A stretch of DNA of 64,000 nt from Sambucus nigra (taxonomy: Eukaryota; Streptophyta; Magnoliopsida; Dipsacales; Adoxaceae): positions 530,827,755 through 530,891,754 of the forward strand of contig OX422215.1 in NCBI GenBank assembly GCA_949130495.1, given 5' to 3'. The notes under the pieces were generated by a model. It worked only from the letters and a program-made list of their open reading frames with translations. It was not told the origin of the DNA and did no database searches. Both the position numbers and the translations under genes were made by a program. Below are positions 52,918-63,916 of the stretch, one piece after another. The stretch's first letter is position 1. Each line of letters opens with the position of its first letter.

Positions 52918-54081
52918 TGATTTACTTGATTTGATTTATGTTTATCTCATTTCAAACTCGATACTTCACGAAGGTATTTGATTTGTTTGTTGTGTGTAGT
53001 ACTTTGATGATCATTTGGAAAGCACATTAAAGAAGCGCAAGGATAGCAAAGAGATTTCGAGATTTCAAAGTTGAAGATTTTGAAGAGAATTTGAAGACTT
53101 GCATATTTAGTATCTTTACGGTTTTTGGGTTGCATGTGAGGGTATTATATTTGTATAGGATTTTTGTATTGATAATTCAGATTATTTTTATTTTGTACCG
53201 GCATAGACATAGGGGATATTTGAAAGGACATATTTTCAATAGTCCCGAGGTTACATTGTGTATGTCATATGCCGCTACAACTGTTAAAGCAAGTTCACGA
53301 TCATTTGTTCAAGACGACGAATCCGAATATCAAGTTTCTTCAACAACGGACATCTAGAAGATTGATTTTGGTAAGGAATGTGTTTAAGTTTCGTAAATGC
53401 TTTACTTTAGTATTGGGATATTTTTTGATTTTTTTTAATTATGAGGCAATTTTTCTAAGTCAAAATAATTTTTGGAAGACCTGTTGGCGAGCTTTTTTTA
53501 AAAAAAATTGCCCCTGTCATTCAAACGAAATATGCCTGTCGTTCAAACTCCCAAAACATCTAGTTTTTGATTCACCAAAACATCCCAATTTTTTTGTGAA
53601 TAATTAGTGGAACCCAAATACTTTTGTGGAAGTTTATCTTTATAGAGTGCCATTTTTACTGCTGGATTGGTAGTTCTCGTGGAAGATGATTGCAGACGAC
53701 TACGGTCATATGGGATACTCGAGGCTATTCACCGTTGAAGGAAGAGTTGTGGTTATTGAGGTTCTTGCTGGAATCTTTGCTGATTTTAGGTTGCGGTCTA
53801 TGTAGGTTTTCTGTCGAAAATTCATTGCAGATTTCTCTATGTAATTATAATTTGAGATTTGCATTATATAGTGAAGTAAAAGTTTTTACCCGAAAGGGAT
53901 TTTTTTCTAAAATTGTGCCATTCTCGGCATGCTTTAGTTACTTAATGATTTGAATCATTTAGATGCATGTTTGGGGTTAAAGAAGATAAAATTGGTTTAT
54001 ATAAATTGATTCTCATATTTGGTGCATAATAAATTTGGAAAAAGGTTGTCTTTAGATAAAACACACACAAAGGGCCTTCTC
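52918..54081 (+). mobile_element. GZ 3' LTR
   Basis: The stretch starts TGATTTACTTG right after the purine tract. It is related, in reverse complement, to the GX and GY LTRs: the GCCGCTAC box (53270), CGAATATCAAGTTTCTTCA (53322), TCGTTCAAAC words (53513-53556), a CCCGAAAGGGATTTTT block (about 53890) and TGCATGTTTGGGGTTAA (about 53963). The reversed orientation agrees with GZ lying on the opposite strand. The right end near 54081 is a guess; no partner LTR is present. Confidence 0.55.
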
Positions 54082-55149
54082 AATAACCTTATTAATGTTA
54101 GATTATTGTTTTACTTTTCTAAGGGCATTGGTATGTTGTTTGGTTCCGAGGTTACTTAAATAATTGTATTTTTTTACCGCCTCTATTTCTATTTATATAG
54201 CATATCTCCATTTCTTAGTATTAGATATATTATATGTTGGAATTTATGGTAATTATTTAAGTTGATGAAATTAGATTTTGTTCAACTTTAGGGTTAATTT
54301 AATATGGGATCTACACGTCTTTTGAGATGGTTTGAAGGTATAACCCATTATCCTCCGTGAGGAGTATAACGTGGAATGCTCATATGTATAAAACTATAAA
54401 TTAATAAATGAGAAATTCTAGTATAAATTACTCACTTGGAACCTAGTATTTGGTTAAAGTCTTATTTTAAAGCTCTTGTTACACATAGGAATAATGTGAA
54501 AAAAGGGTATAGTATATTATAACCCATCTTGGCTTAAAAGCTTGGTGCCCCTAGGATATCCCAACTCTATGAAGAAGGGAGGACCTACATGGGCTCAGAC
54601 TAACTTCCAAACCCATCTAATCTGGCTCAACAGGTGATTGGGTCATGGGCCTTGGTTTGGGAAAACTATTAACTTTGGGGGCTAAATTTTATTCGACTTT
54701 TAATTTAATTTATGGGTTTTATTTTCTAGCCTAATTTATTACTTCAGTTTCTAATTATTTTATCTCGCCAGTAATGACTGTGGAGATGTTTTATTTTAAT
54801 AGTTTTATCCCAATAATTGTGACTATTGGAATATTTTCCAACCGTTCTTAACCACCAATTATTTATTATAAATGGGTGGCTTTAGTTTCATTTTTAATTA
54901 TTAGTTTTTCTTGCAACTTTTGTTTGGGGTTGTCCTGTTTTTATGTCCAAAAGTAGAGTTTTCTCCATTTTTGGTTCGCCGGAAGACTTGTAACTTGGAG
55001 TGTTACAATTGTATGTTGTGAGTGTTGTATTGTGGGAGATCTTTGTCATTGAGTCCGTAGAGCACCAACGTGAGGCAAATATTATCTTAAGGTGAGAGTG
55101 TCCAATAGTTGCCTTAATCAAATATCATCTTAAGGTCAGAGCGAACTTC
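54082..55149. other. Unassigned spacer
   Basis: About 1 kb with stops in all frames and no recognisable element. The last 200 bp before the copia relic (TATCATCTTAAGGT repeated twice at about 55084 and 55122) may belong to that relic. Confidence 0.5.
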
Positions 55150-56192
55150 CACCAGGAAGTAAACCTCTTGGATGCAAGTGGATATTCAAGAGAAATTTGA
55201 AAGTTAATGGTCCATTGAAAAATACAAAACTGGACTTGTAGCTAACGACTATAAGAAAATGGAAGGATTTGATTATTTTGATACTTACTCATTTGTTACG
55301 AGAATAATATTCATTCGAATGTTAATAGCTATTGTAGCATTACATAATCTTAAGATACATCAAATGAATGTAAAATAACCATCTTAAATGGCGAGTTAAA
55401 CGAAGAGAAACATAACTAACAACCACAAGAGTTAAAAGTTCCATAAAAAGAAAGGAAGTGTGTAGACCTGTTAAATCCATTTATGGATTAAAACAAGCAC
55501 CTAAACAATGGCATGGAAAATCTCACAACACAATAACATAAAATGGATTTAAAATTAATGAGTCTAATAAATGTGTTTACATTAAAAACACTACAAGGGA
55601 TTAAGTCATTGTTTGTCTTTATGTAGATCATATGCTTACTATTGGAAATAATACAGATATCATTAAATCTACTAAGAGAATCTTGTCCAACTAATTGAAT
55701 TTGAATGATATGAGTATTGTTGATGTTATATTAGGAATTAAAATTTATAAAACATTAGATAAACTCTCATTATATTGAAGAGATATTTGATAAGTTTGGT
55801 AAATGCAGTGATAACATTCTATAACACCAATTTATCCAAATATTCATTTATATAAAAATACTGTAAATGGTATATCTCAATTGGAATACTCTCGAATCAT
55901 CAGTAGTTTAATGTACTCAGCCAGATATTACTTACTCAGTTAACAGAATGAGTAGGTATACAAGTAATCCCGGTGAAGACCATTGGAAAGAATAATAAGG
56001 TTTATTAGATATCTAAGATATATCATTAATAATGTATTTAACTTCATCAAATATGTATATATATATATGTATATATATATATTCTTTTTGTATATACTAT
56101 ATATACAAAAATGGCTAATGTTTTCTTATTGTCATTCTGAAAAGAAAATTTTAATCAATGAAAATAAATGTGGAAGGTATTGTAAAGATTAA
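55150..56192 (+). pseudogene. Degenerate Ty1/copia reverse transcriptase to RNase H relic, copy 2
   Basis: It shows 130 bp more on the left than copy 1: GSKPLGCKWIFKRNLKVNG can be read across frame changes, the opening of the copia RT domain, then EGFDYFDTYSFVTRI, RMLIAIVALHN, KIHQMNVK, LNGELNEEIY, VCRPVKSIYG, YVDHMLTIG, SRYTSNPGEDHWKRIIRFIR. The YVDD box is YVDH as in copy 1, so that loss came before the duplication. It ends near ENKCGRYCKD at 56192. Confidence 0.8.
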
Positions 56193-57870
56193 AAGGAATC
56201 ACCCAATGCAAATTTGACTTATATAGTAACTTTTCTTAATAAATGTTTTTTTCTTGAGTTGATTTATTACATGTGTGTATTACAATCTTGCACATGATAG
56301 TTAAAGAAAATATGGGATGGTATATATTAGCATTATTGCATTTTCACAAAAAAATCTAATAGTTTATACCTACTTCAAATATTGATTAATCCAACAACAT
56401 TAATTTTTTTATTCTTGAAAAAGATCAAATGAAAAATCTTTGCTAGACATGTTTGGGAACTATATACTGGGTATTAATATAACTCTTTCTGTAAGTATCC
56501 TTCTAACTCTTTGATCCTCTTAATTCATATCAATGTAGATATGTTTGATTTATATTTGTTTGACCAAATTTCTAGGTGAATTTATTTTTTTATTTTTAGG
56601 CAAAATTTTATCTTCTACACCAACCATTCATAAATGTCGTCTATATGACCGTAAGTATGGCATTTAGACAATTGCAAATACATGTTAATAGAAGATCTAC
56701 AAACAGCTCGTGCATCGCTCAGGTCAAAAATCTAATTTATGTAAAAATTGTGTCTCTTAGTGTTGCTTTGCCACGTGACTTAAAACTCTATGTGCAATTA
56801 AGAGAAAATACACTCACCCTTATTAGGCTCAACCCCATTCACATGCCCCTCCATTTGACTCTAAAATGCAAACTCTTCTTCACCTTCCATCAAATTTAAT
56901 GAACATTTTCGTCTGCAGTTTTTTCTATTGGGCATGACATGTGATACATTTGAACCACTTTAAATTCTCAATTTTCGGACGCTAATTATAGAACATGCAT
57001 ATTTCAAGTCATAGGGTACAACATATCTATATAACAATGTAGGCTACACATTTCAAAGTGTAATAAAACCATGCTTAGGAACTTAAATTAATGCTCAGTG
57101 ATGTTTTTTTTTTTTAATTTTAGTTTCTAAGCATAGCTTTACTACAAGAGTTGTATTACTTTATGGAGGTGACATCTATTTATATGGTTCAAATAATTTA
57201 GCATTGCATGCGTGATGAGTGTTTTGCACAAAATTAGTATTATCCAGGGGTTTTAAATTGTCTGCGCATTGAGCCTAGTATTAACTATTAATTGGATCCT
57301 CCTAAAACATCTTCGCATAAATGAAAGAGAGATATTTTTGTCCTAAAAATAGGTCTTGCTATGTGTCAATGTGTCATTATTTGAGATCCCCGGGTTGAAG
57401 CGGAAACAGGAGCAACGATACATCGTCCTGGATAAAATAAATAGAAAAAACAATGTTAGGAAGACATTTTTGTCATTGTCACATTGGTTGGTGCGTGGAT
57501 CAAATGAGTTCCATTAAAATCATATTAAAAAACATCACCCAATGTGGCGAAGTCTCATCACTCGGTTCCAAAACAAGGTTAGAAAACTGGGTCTCCCTAC
57601 TATTTAAAAAAAAACATGAAATTTATCAAATCCATCACTGGTTGACTCACAATATTTTTGAAACACTTTACAAAAAATTGTAAATGCCCCATAAAATTTA
57701 TAAAATGACTTGTAAAATGAGAATATGAGGAGAAAAATTATTCAAAAAATTTCTGAAGTACTAATATCAGAAAAGATATGAAATCTTCACACAAATATGT
57801 ATTCAAATCTATATGGTTAATAGGAATGAAAAAAAAACTTTATGGTTAATAAATTGACCCAATTTCTTAC
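56193..57870. other. Non-coding spacer downstream of MYB copy 2
   Basis: Counterpart of 907-2582, including the foldback at 57058-57146. The plus-strand frames 56645-56899 and 57453-57683 are not shared as open frames with copy 1 and are not supported. Confidence 0.6.
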
Positions 57871-59906
57871 CTCAGTAGACGGTGGTGGTGGCGGCGGCAA
57901 AATCCTTGAAAAACTCCTTTGTCTATTATACCAAAAATTCTTCACATCATTATTTGTCCTTCAGGGCAAATGCGTCGCAATCCGCGACCATTTATTCCCA
58001 AACTTCACTTGAAGATCAATCACCACCCTCTCCTCCTCTGTCGAAAACTTCACCCGACTGCTTTGAAGTAAATAAAAGAAAAAAAAAACATCATATGCAT
58101 TTTCAACAAATGTACACATGCACAAACTAAAATCAAGAAAACCCAGGGACGAAACCAGGATTTAATCTTTGGTATATATCAACAAAAAACTATAAAATTT
58201 TTGAAAAACAAAGCAAATCTTTATTAAAAGGAATATCAAAACTTTATCAGAATTACACTTCGTGTGTCTTCAAATCAAGAAATCCATCGATAATAACGAA
58301 ACAATTTTTTTTTTTTTATAAAACAGTTTTTTGGTAACATTTTTTATGAAATGTTTGATTTTTTTTTTCCAAATAGGTATTTTATAAAGTCATTTTATAT
58401 AAAGTGTTACAAAAAACATTTATATTCTATTTTAAAAAAGCCAACTTTTTTTAAATAACGAAATAATCTTTTTTTCTTAAAACTTTTTTACAAAACATGT
58501 GTTTTAAAATAAGCGATTTCCAACTATTTTGTAATAAAAAAATAATGTATTGGGAAATTGTTTTTTTGGATACTTTTTACAACAAAAGTTTATAAAAAAA
58601 CTATAGCTTGTTATCAAATTAGATGGTAATAATATTTTAGAGGGGTAAAAGAGTCATTTACTTTCCCTTATAATTAGTGCCAAATGTGTTATTAACGGAT
58701 TTCATTACAAATGGTCCTCAAATATTAATATAAGAAACAATGACACAATTAAAAATAAGGAAGAATAAGTGCACTCCAAATTACAAATAACTTTAAAAAG
58801 TTTGTAGAATGTATTAATCAAATAAAGTAACTTGTGCATGACAGAGGGAAAAAAAACTTACAAATGGCTTGCTTTATAGGAGGCTGTTTTTTTTTCAGGA
58901 TCAAATACCGAAAAGTCTCTCAAACATTTTTTTAATACACATTTAGTCCAATCCTTTTATTTTGTCCCAAAAAGTCCCTTATTCTCATATCTTTAAAAGT
59001 GTGCGCCAGCGGTATGATAAAACTTTTTTAACATGGTGAAGGACTTAAAAAGGCCTGAACTAAACGTGTATAAAAAAAGTTCGAAAGGCTATTTTATATA
59101 TGCCTTTTTTTAGGCAGATAAAGAAGAAGAGGAGAAATTCGTTAAATAATTAAGATGCTGGAGAAGTGGTTGGGAAAAAAAGGGCTCTCACTTTATAGGC
59201 GGATGGACTCAGTTATAAATTGAAGACGTGTTGTAGAATAAAAGATAAATAACTATTCCATATTTTTATACCTTATACTTTCGAAAGTGTACTCGTACTC
59301 ATAGATACACAAATATATCATAAAGCAGCAATAGAGAAATTCAGATCTTTGGGGGGGGGGGGGGGGGAGCCAGGGGGTCCCCCCCCAAAAAAAAAAGTAG
59401 CGTTAATTTATAAAATGAAATAGAATAAAAACAGTGTTAAAATATATATTCAGTCCGTCCAAAATAAAAATTCTGCGCACCCCTAATAGAATTTTTGATG
59501 ATTTTTCTCAAAATAATTTAAATAATCTTAAGATAGTCTATTCTGACACGAATTCCTGGATCCACCACTGCCACTGGGAGCCCCTACGTGGCGTCGTGAT
59601 CATCAATATCTATTTACATGTTACATATACAGTAAGATATATACCAACACACACATGCGTATATAAAACAAATTTGAGAGAGATGGTGTGAAAATAATAC
59701 TTTTTTAAGTTGGGTCGAAGTTTATTGAACCATCGGATGCGACAAGAATTTCCAGTACGTTGTAAGAGGCCTTTGGATCGAATGGAGCCCCAATATCTGG
59801 GGCCATATTTGTTGACATGATTAATGAGCACCTCATCTTCTTCTACTTTCCATGGCCCTTTTCTTATTTCTTCGATTTCACCAACTAACAATCTATTCGC
59901 TTCCAT
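57871..59906 (-). pseudogene. DUO1-like: DUO1-like R2R3-MYB, copy 2, different nonsense mutation in R3
   Basis: Exon 1 (59906-59701, 206 bp) encodes an intact R2 repeat: MEANRLLVGEIEEIRKGPW, KVEEDEVLINHVNKYGPRYW, GSIRSKGLLQRTGNSCRIRW. The donor is at 59700-59699. Exon 2 (58057-57871, 187 bp) gives KFSTEEERVVIDLQVKFGNK and WSRIATHLP, then TGA (57963-57961) in place of the glycine of LPGRTDNDV. Beyond it the frame is open through NNDVKNFWYNRQRSFSRIL to a GT donor, so the stop that kills copy 1 is absent here. Exon 1 of the two copies differs at eight bases, and six of these change the amino acid, which suggests little or no purifying selection. Exon 3 was not found. Relation to DUO POLLEN 1 is inferred from motif wording. 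Confidence 0.85.
58144..59570. mobile_element. hAT-like non-autonomous element in MYB intron 1, copy 2
   Basis: Same ends as copy 1 (CAGGGACGAAACCAGGATTT at the left, TCCTGGATCCACCACTG at the right, with one change) and the same G-run and C-run pair (about 59350-59387), of different length. Confidence 0.5.
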
Positions 59907-60194
59907 TCAATCACAAATGCATAGATTTTTGTATGACTTTGTTTTTGTTTCGTCAAACCGACTACAAAAGCAAATATGTAACTCAGCCCTTACATATTTC
60001 TAAAGAATTAAAACATGCCATCTATATTATACCTCCAATACAGTTGTATTAGAGTTATAAATGCAATTTATTATCAACCCTTGCATCTCCCTTACGCAAT
60101 TGGATGGACCTTACATCTTCATTTTCCTTCCAAACGTCTGTTCCAAAGCAGACCTTATATATCCCTAATCCCCTCCAAACGTTGCATATAATGG

Positions 60195-60848
60195 AATTTG
60201 TAAAGTTATCTCCAGCTTAATAAATTTTTTTAATAAAAAAATTGTTTTAATGAAAAGAATATTTTTAATAAATTTAAAAAAATGCATTGTTAAAATTTTT
60301 TATTTTAATATACAAATTATATATATTTTAAAAAAAACTGTTTTAAATAATAAAAGTTAGTATAAACGAAAATATCTTTTTTCTTTTTGCATTTTAAACA
60401 GTTTTAAGAAATACAAAAAATATTTTAAATATTGTAAAATTAAAAAAAATAATAAGCTTAAAAATAAGGGGTGCCACTAGCGCAGACCTTTAAAAATAAG
60501 AGAATATTGAATAAATGGGTGTCTGAGGGACTAAATGGGATAAAAATAATAATAAAAAAAATCTTATTAAAATAGTTTTTTTTAACTTAAACAGCTTTAA
60601 GAAATACAAAAAGTATTTTAACTGATTTAAAAAAAATGAAGTTTAAAAATAAGGGGTGTCGCTGGCGCGGACCATTAAAAATAAGAGAATATTACGTAAA
60701 TAGGTTTTTGAGGGACTAAATGAGTTAAACATAATAAATATTTTTTATTAGAATTGTTTTTTAACTTAAACAGTTTTAAGAAATAAAAAAACTATTTTCA
60801 ATATTGTAAAATTAAAAAAAAATTAAGTTTAAAAATAAGGGGTGCCGC
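60195..60848. repeat. AT-rich tandem repeat, about 185-bp period, copy 2
   Basis: AAAATAAGGGGTG landmarks fall near 60465, 60646 and 60830. The third unit is cut off at the joint to the GW region. Confidence 0.75.
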
Positions 60849-60914
60849 TTATTGTATATCTCTATATATATATATATACAAGTACTTATTGTATATCTAT
60901 ATATATATACAAGT
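60849..60914. repeat. AT-rich minisatellite at the GW joint
   Basis: Two copies of TTATTGTATATCTMTATATA followed by TATATACAAGTAC stand in tandem. The same TATCTATATATATATACAAG motif recurs at 63974-63996 beyond the other end of the GW segment. Confidence 0.8.
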
Positions 60915-60975
60915 ACATTTTTGTCATACGAGTGTGCAAACTTATTGTATTTTGTGTCATGTGTGTGTTTATATC
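60915..60975 (+). repeat. Direct repeat flanking GW, left copy
   Basis: ACATTTTTGTCATACGAGTG through GTGTCATGTGTGTGTTTATATC matches 63917-63976 with one or two changes, at an offset of 3002 bp. The right copy sits where the GZ UTR has a related sequence (52628-52675), so the left copy is the displaced one. Confidence 0.9.
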
Positions 60976-62757
60976 AAACCCGCCGATAGATGGACTGAAA
61001 ATGAGTTTAAACTTGCTAATTTCAATTCCCGTGGTTTAAATGCCTTGTTTAGCGCTGTCACACCGGATGAATTCCGACGTATTATGACGTGTGAAACCGC
61101 TAAAGAAGCTTGGGATATTTTACAATTAACTCATGAAGGAACTAGTGTCGTTAAAGCTTCAAAACTCCAAAACCTCACCACTCAATTTAAAACTATCAAA
61201 ATGAATGAAAAAGAAACGTTTGATGAATTTTATGCTAGACTTTCAGATATTGTTAATTGATCGTTTAACTTGGGAGAGAAAATACCTGACGACCGTGTTG
61301 TAAAGAAAATTTTAAGGTCCCTACCCGATAGATTTATTCCAAAGGTGACCGTGTTAAATTCTTTACCAACTTTAGCCTCTACGAAATTAGAAGAGCTTGT
61401 AGGTGATTTACAAACCTATGAACTACATATGTTTCCCTCTAAAACTGAAAAGAAAATCGAAAAGGGCGTTGCGTTAAAAGCCCAAAAAGAGGTCAAACAT
61501 GTAGTAGAGAGTGAGAGTGATAGTGACTCAGAAGACATGGCTTTATTTGCTCGTAAATTTAGAAAATTTCTTAAAATTAACAAAGATAAATTTAAAAATG
61601 ATTTTAAGAAATTTGATACTTCTAAACATGATAAAAGCAAGAATATTTCTAAAGCCGAGAAGATCCCTAAACCTAGTAATGAAAATTTAGATAGGGACGA
61701 GTCTAATAAGTGTTTTGGTTGTGAAGGTTATGGCCATAGGGATTATGAGTGCCCCACTAAACTAAGGAAAGAGGGTAAGCGACCCATCTCATATAATGCG
61801 ACCCTTAGTGATAGTGATAACGAAGAGAATCCCGATTCCCCCACTAAGAAAAAGTTTGTGGCTTTTATGGCTAGTCATGTGAGCGATATTGAGAACTCAT
61901 CGATTGATGTAACGATAGCACATGCCACTTCCAAGGTCATTGTACATGATTCTCTTGTTTTTGATGATAGTGAGAGTGGAGAATAAACAGAGAGTGAAAA
62001 TGAAGAAGAGGTTAATGTGAGTGAACTTCAAAATGCTTTTCAAGAGCTCTATAAAGAATCTATTAAATTGAAAAGAGCTAATTTGAAGTTAGAAGCTAGT
62101 TTAAGAGAAAGTGTCAAGGTCATTGATGAAAGTGCTTTAATAGAAGACCTTAGGACCCATGAGAGGACTCTTCAAGAGAAGCTTGAATATGTAGAAGGCG
62201 AGAGAGATAGCCTTAGGGGTTTAATGGAATCCTTGAAAAAGGAGCTTCTTGCTTTTGAAGAGCGAAATATTTTATTAGAGTCTAACATTTTTTAATTGCA
62301 AAATAAATTAAAAGATTCTTGTAATGTCAAATTTGATTTGGAATGTCGTTCGGAAAAACTATATAAAATGTTAGGAACGGTCCAAATTAAAAATGACACT
62401 TGTGGTTTTGGCTTCAACACTTATAATGAATTTACTCATAATGCCCAAACCAATGTTTTAGGAGAATCTACTAGGAATGCATTTAAAGATCACTCCTTAA
62501 GTAAATGTTTTCGACATGTTTTTGCTTGTACACATTGTGGTCGAAAAGGTCATCTTAGGAAATTTTGTTTTCATCTTAAACGAATTCCTAGAAAATCACA
62601 TAGTAAAGTAACCACGGTTGTTAACGCTCCAACACCCCAAGATAGTCATTCTTCATTAATTTGGGTTAGGAAATCCGACTTGGTTGCCTTGCAAAATAGG
62701 TTTTATGATTCTCATTTACTTCCACATGCTTCCTCCCTTGCTAAATCTAAAGGATGA
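60976..62757 (+). pseudogene. GW gag (copia-type, two zinc knuckles), nearly open, N-terminus missing
   Basis: One reading frame with only three stops (61258, 61984, 62293) covers WTENEFKLANFNSRGLNALF, VTPDEFRRIMTCETAKEAWD, QLTHEGTSVVKASKLQNLTT, FDEFYARLSDIVN, stop, SFNLGEKIPDDRVVKKILRS, LEELVGDLQTYELHMFP. Then come a K-rich basic stretch, knuckle 1 (CFGCEGYGHRDYEC, all ligands present), an acidic stretch, a coiled coil (LQNAFQELYKESIKLKRANL, LIEDLRTHERTLQEKLEYVE), and knuckle 2 (CTHCGRKGHLRKFC, all ligands present). It ends SLIWVRKSDLVALQ and SLAKSKG with a stop. The first 60 or so residues of UBN2 (the MEHSF...YWK part seen in GY) are lost at the left joint. No protease, integrase or RT follows. 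It is the best guide to the full gag of this family. Confidence 0.85.
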
Positions 62758-63916
62758 ATGTGTTAGTGTTTGCATACTTTAGCATTTGTACTTCATGCTA
62801 TATTTACATGCTAAATGTATGCTTGTTTAGTCATTTTATAGTCATTGCCTCATTTCATATCATATGCTAGAACTTATGACTTGTTTATCTTTTTGTATTA
62901 TATTTTGTGGTTGAATTAATTGAAAAATATAAAAAGATTTTTGTTTATCATTTGTGTTTTATTTATTTCATTTAAGCTTCATGAAAAATACAAATGATTT
63001 TTGTTTGTCTCTTGAGTATATACTATTTATTTTTGGTTAAAAAATGTTACAAAACTCAAAAAAAATTTTTTTTTTTTTTTTTTTTGTATTTTGGTTTGAC
63101 ACACTTTAAGTGGCATATACTTGTGTTTGAATCCCATCTTATACGCTCCCATGTGGCTAGAACTTTTGGTTTAGATTGTCCATCCTTAAAATGTTCTTTA
63201 CCATATTTTATGGAGTAGTTGGATTTTGTGTTGTTTAAATGGATTCTATTTTTATATGCCTCTTTCCACACATGCACGAGCTCTTTTGAAATCTTAATGT
63301 CACATGTTATATTTGAGCTTTTTGAGGTGTTCTCCTACCAATCTAGTCATCTACATATTTATGACCTAGGAGGACTAGTGCATGTCAAAATCCGTTGCAT
63401 GTGAGATTTGTGTGAAAAAATGAAAACTGATAAAAATAAATATGCACGGGGAAGGGCTGCGAAAGGACTAAGTGATCCTTTGTGATAGTAAGCCACCGTT
63501 TATTGGATCTAAAAGAAATACGTGATCCAAAGGCCTAAAAACAGAATATTTGGCATTAAAAAGAAAACAATTGCCAAGGCCTATGTTTGTTTGATATATT
63601 CATTCAAAAGAAAAAGAATATATGTGCTTATTGAGGGAGAATTGGATGGTATATCAACGGTTTGCACAATGTCCGTTTATCCTAGTTGTCTTTAATGTCA
63701 TGACTCTATTTGGTTTGCAGAATCATCATCATGCTAGGCTTGTATGCATTGTGTATGTTTGTTCATTGAGTTCAATCTTCATATTGTCACATGAGGTTAT
63801 ATTTAACTGTGATGAAGTTTGCAATCAAATGAGAACTCCGTGAACGTTTCTTAAGTGTTTGGCTCTAAATTTAATTGTTGCTAGTTCACACCCCAACACT
63901 TACATTTCCATATGAC
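62758..63916 (+). other. GW 3' untranslated region
   Basis: AT-rich with no gene. It has a run of about 23 T at 63063-63085. The part after 63480 (AGTAAGCCACCGTTTA) aligns with the GZ UTR from 52216, which confirms the same family. Short frames here are chance. Confidence 0.65.

Larger units (their letters stand above)
55286..60848. repeat. Segmental duplication, copy 2
   Basis: Direct copy of 1-5600. The right end falls at AAATAAGGGGTGCCGCTTA (60848), where the GW region starts. Whether it extends left of 55286 cannot be judged, because copy 1 leaves the window there. Confidence 0.93.

Noticed and set aside
53091..53953. Plus-strand frames of 87-112 codons in the GZ LTR
   Set aside because: No domain, and the region is LTR by its match to GX and GY LTRs in reverse complement.
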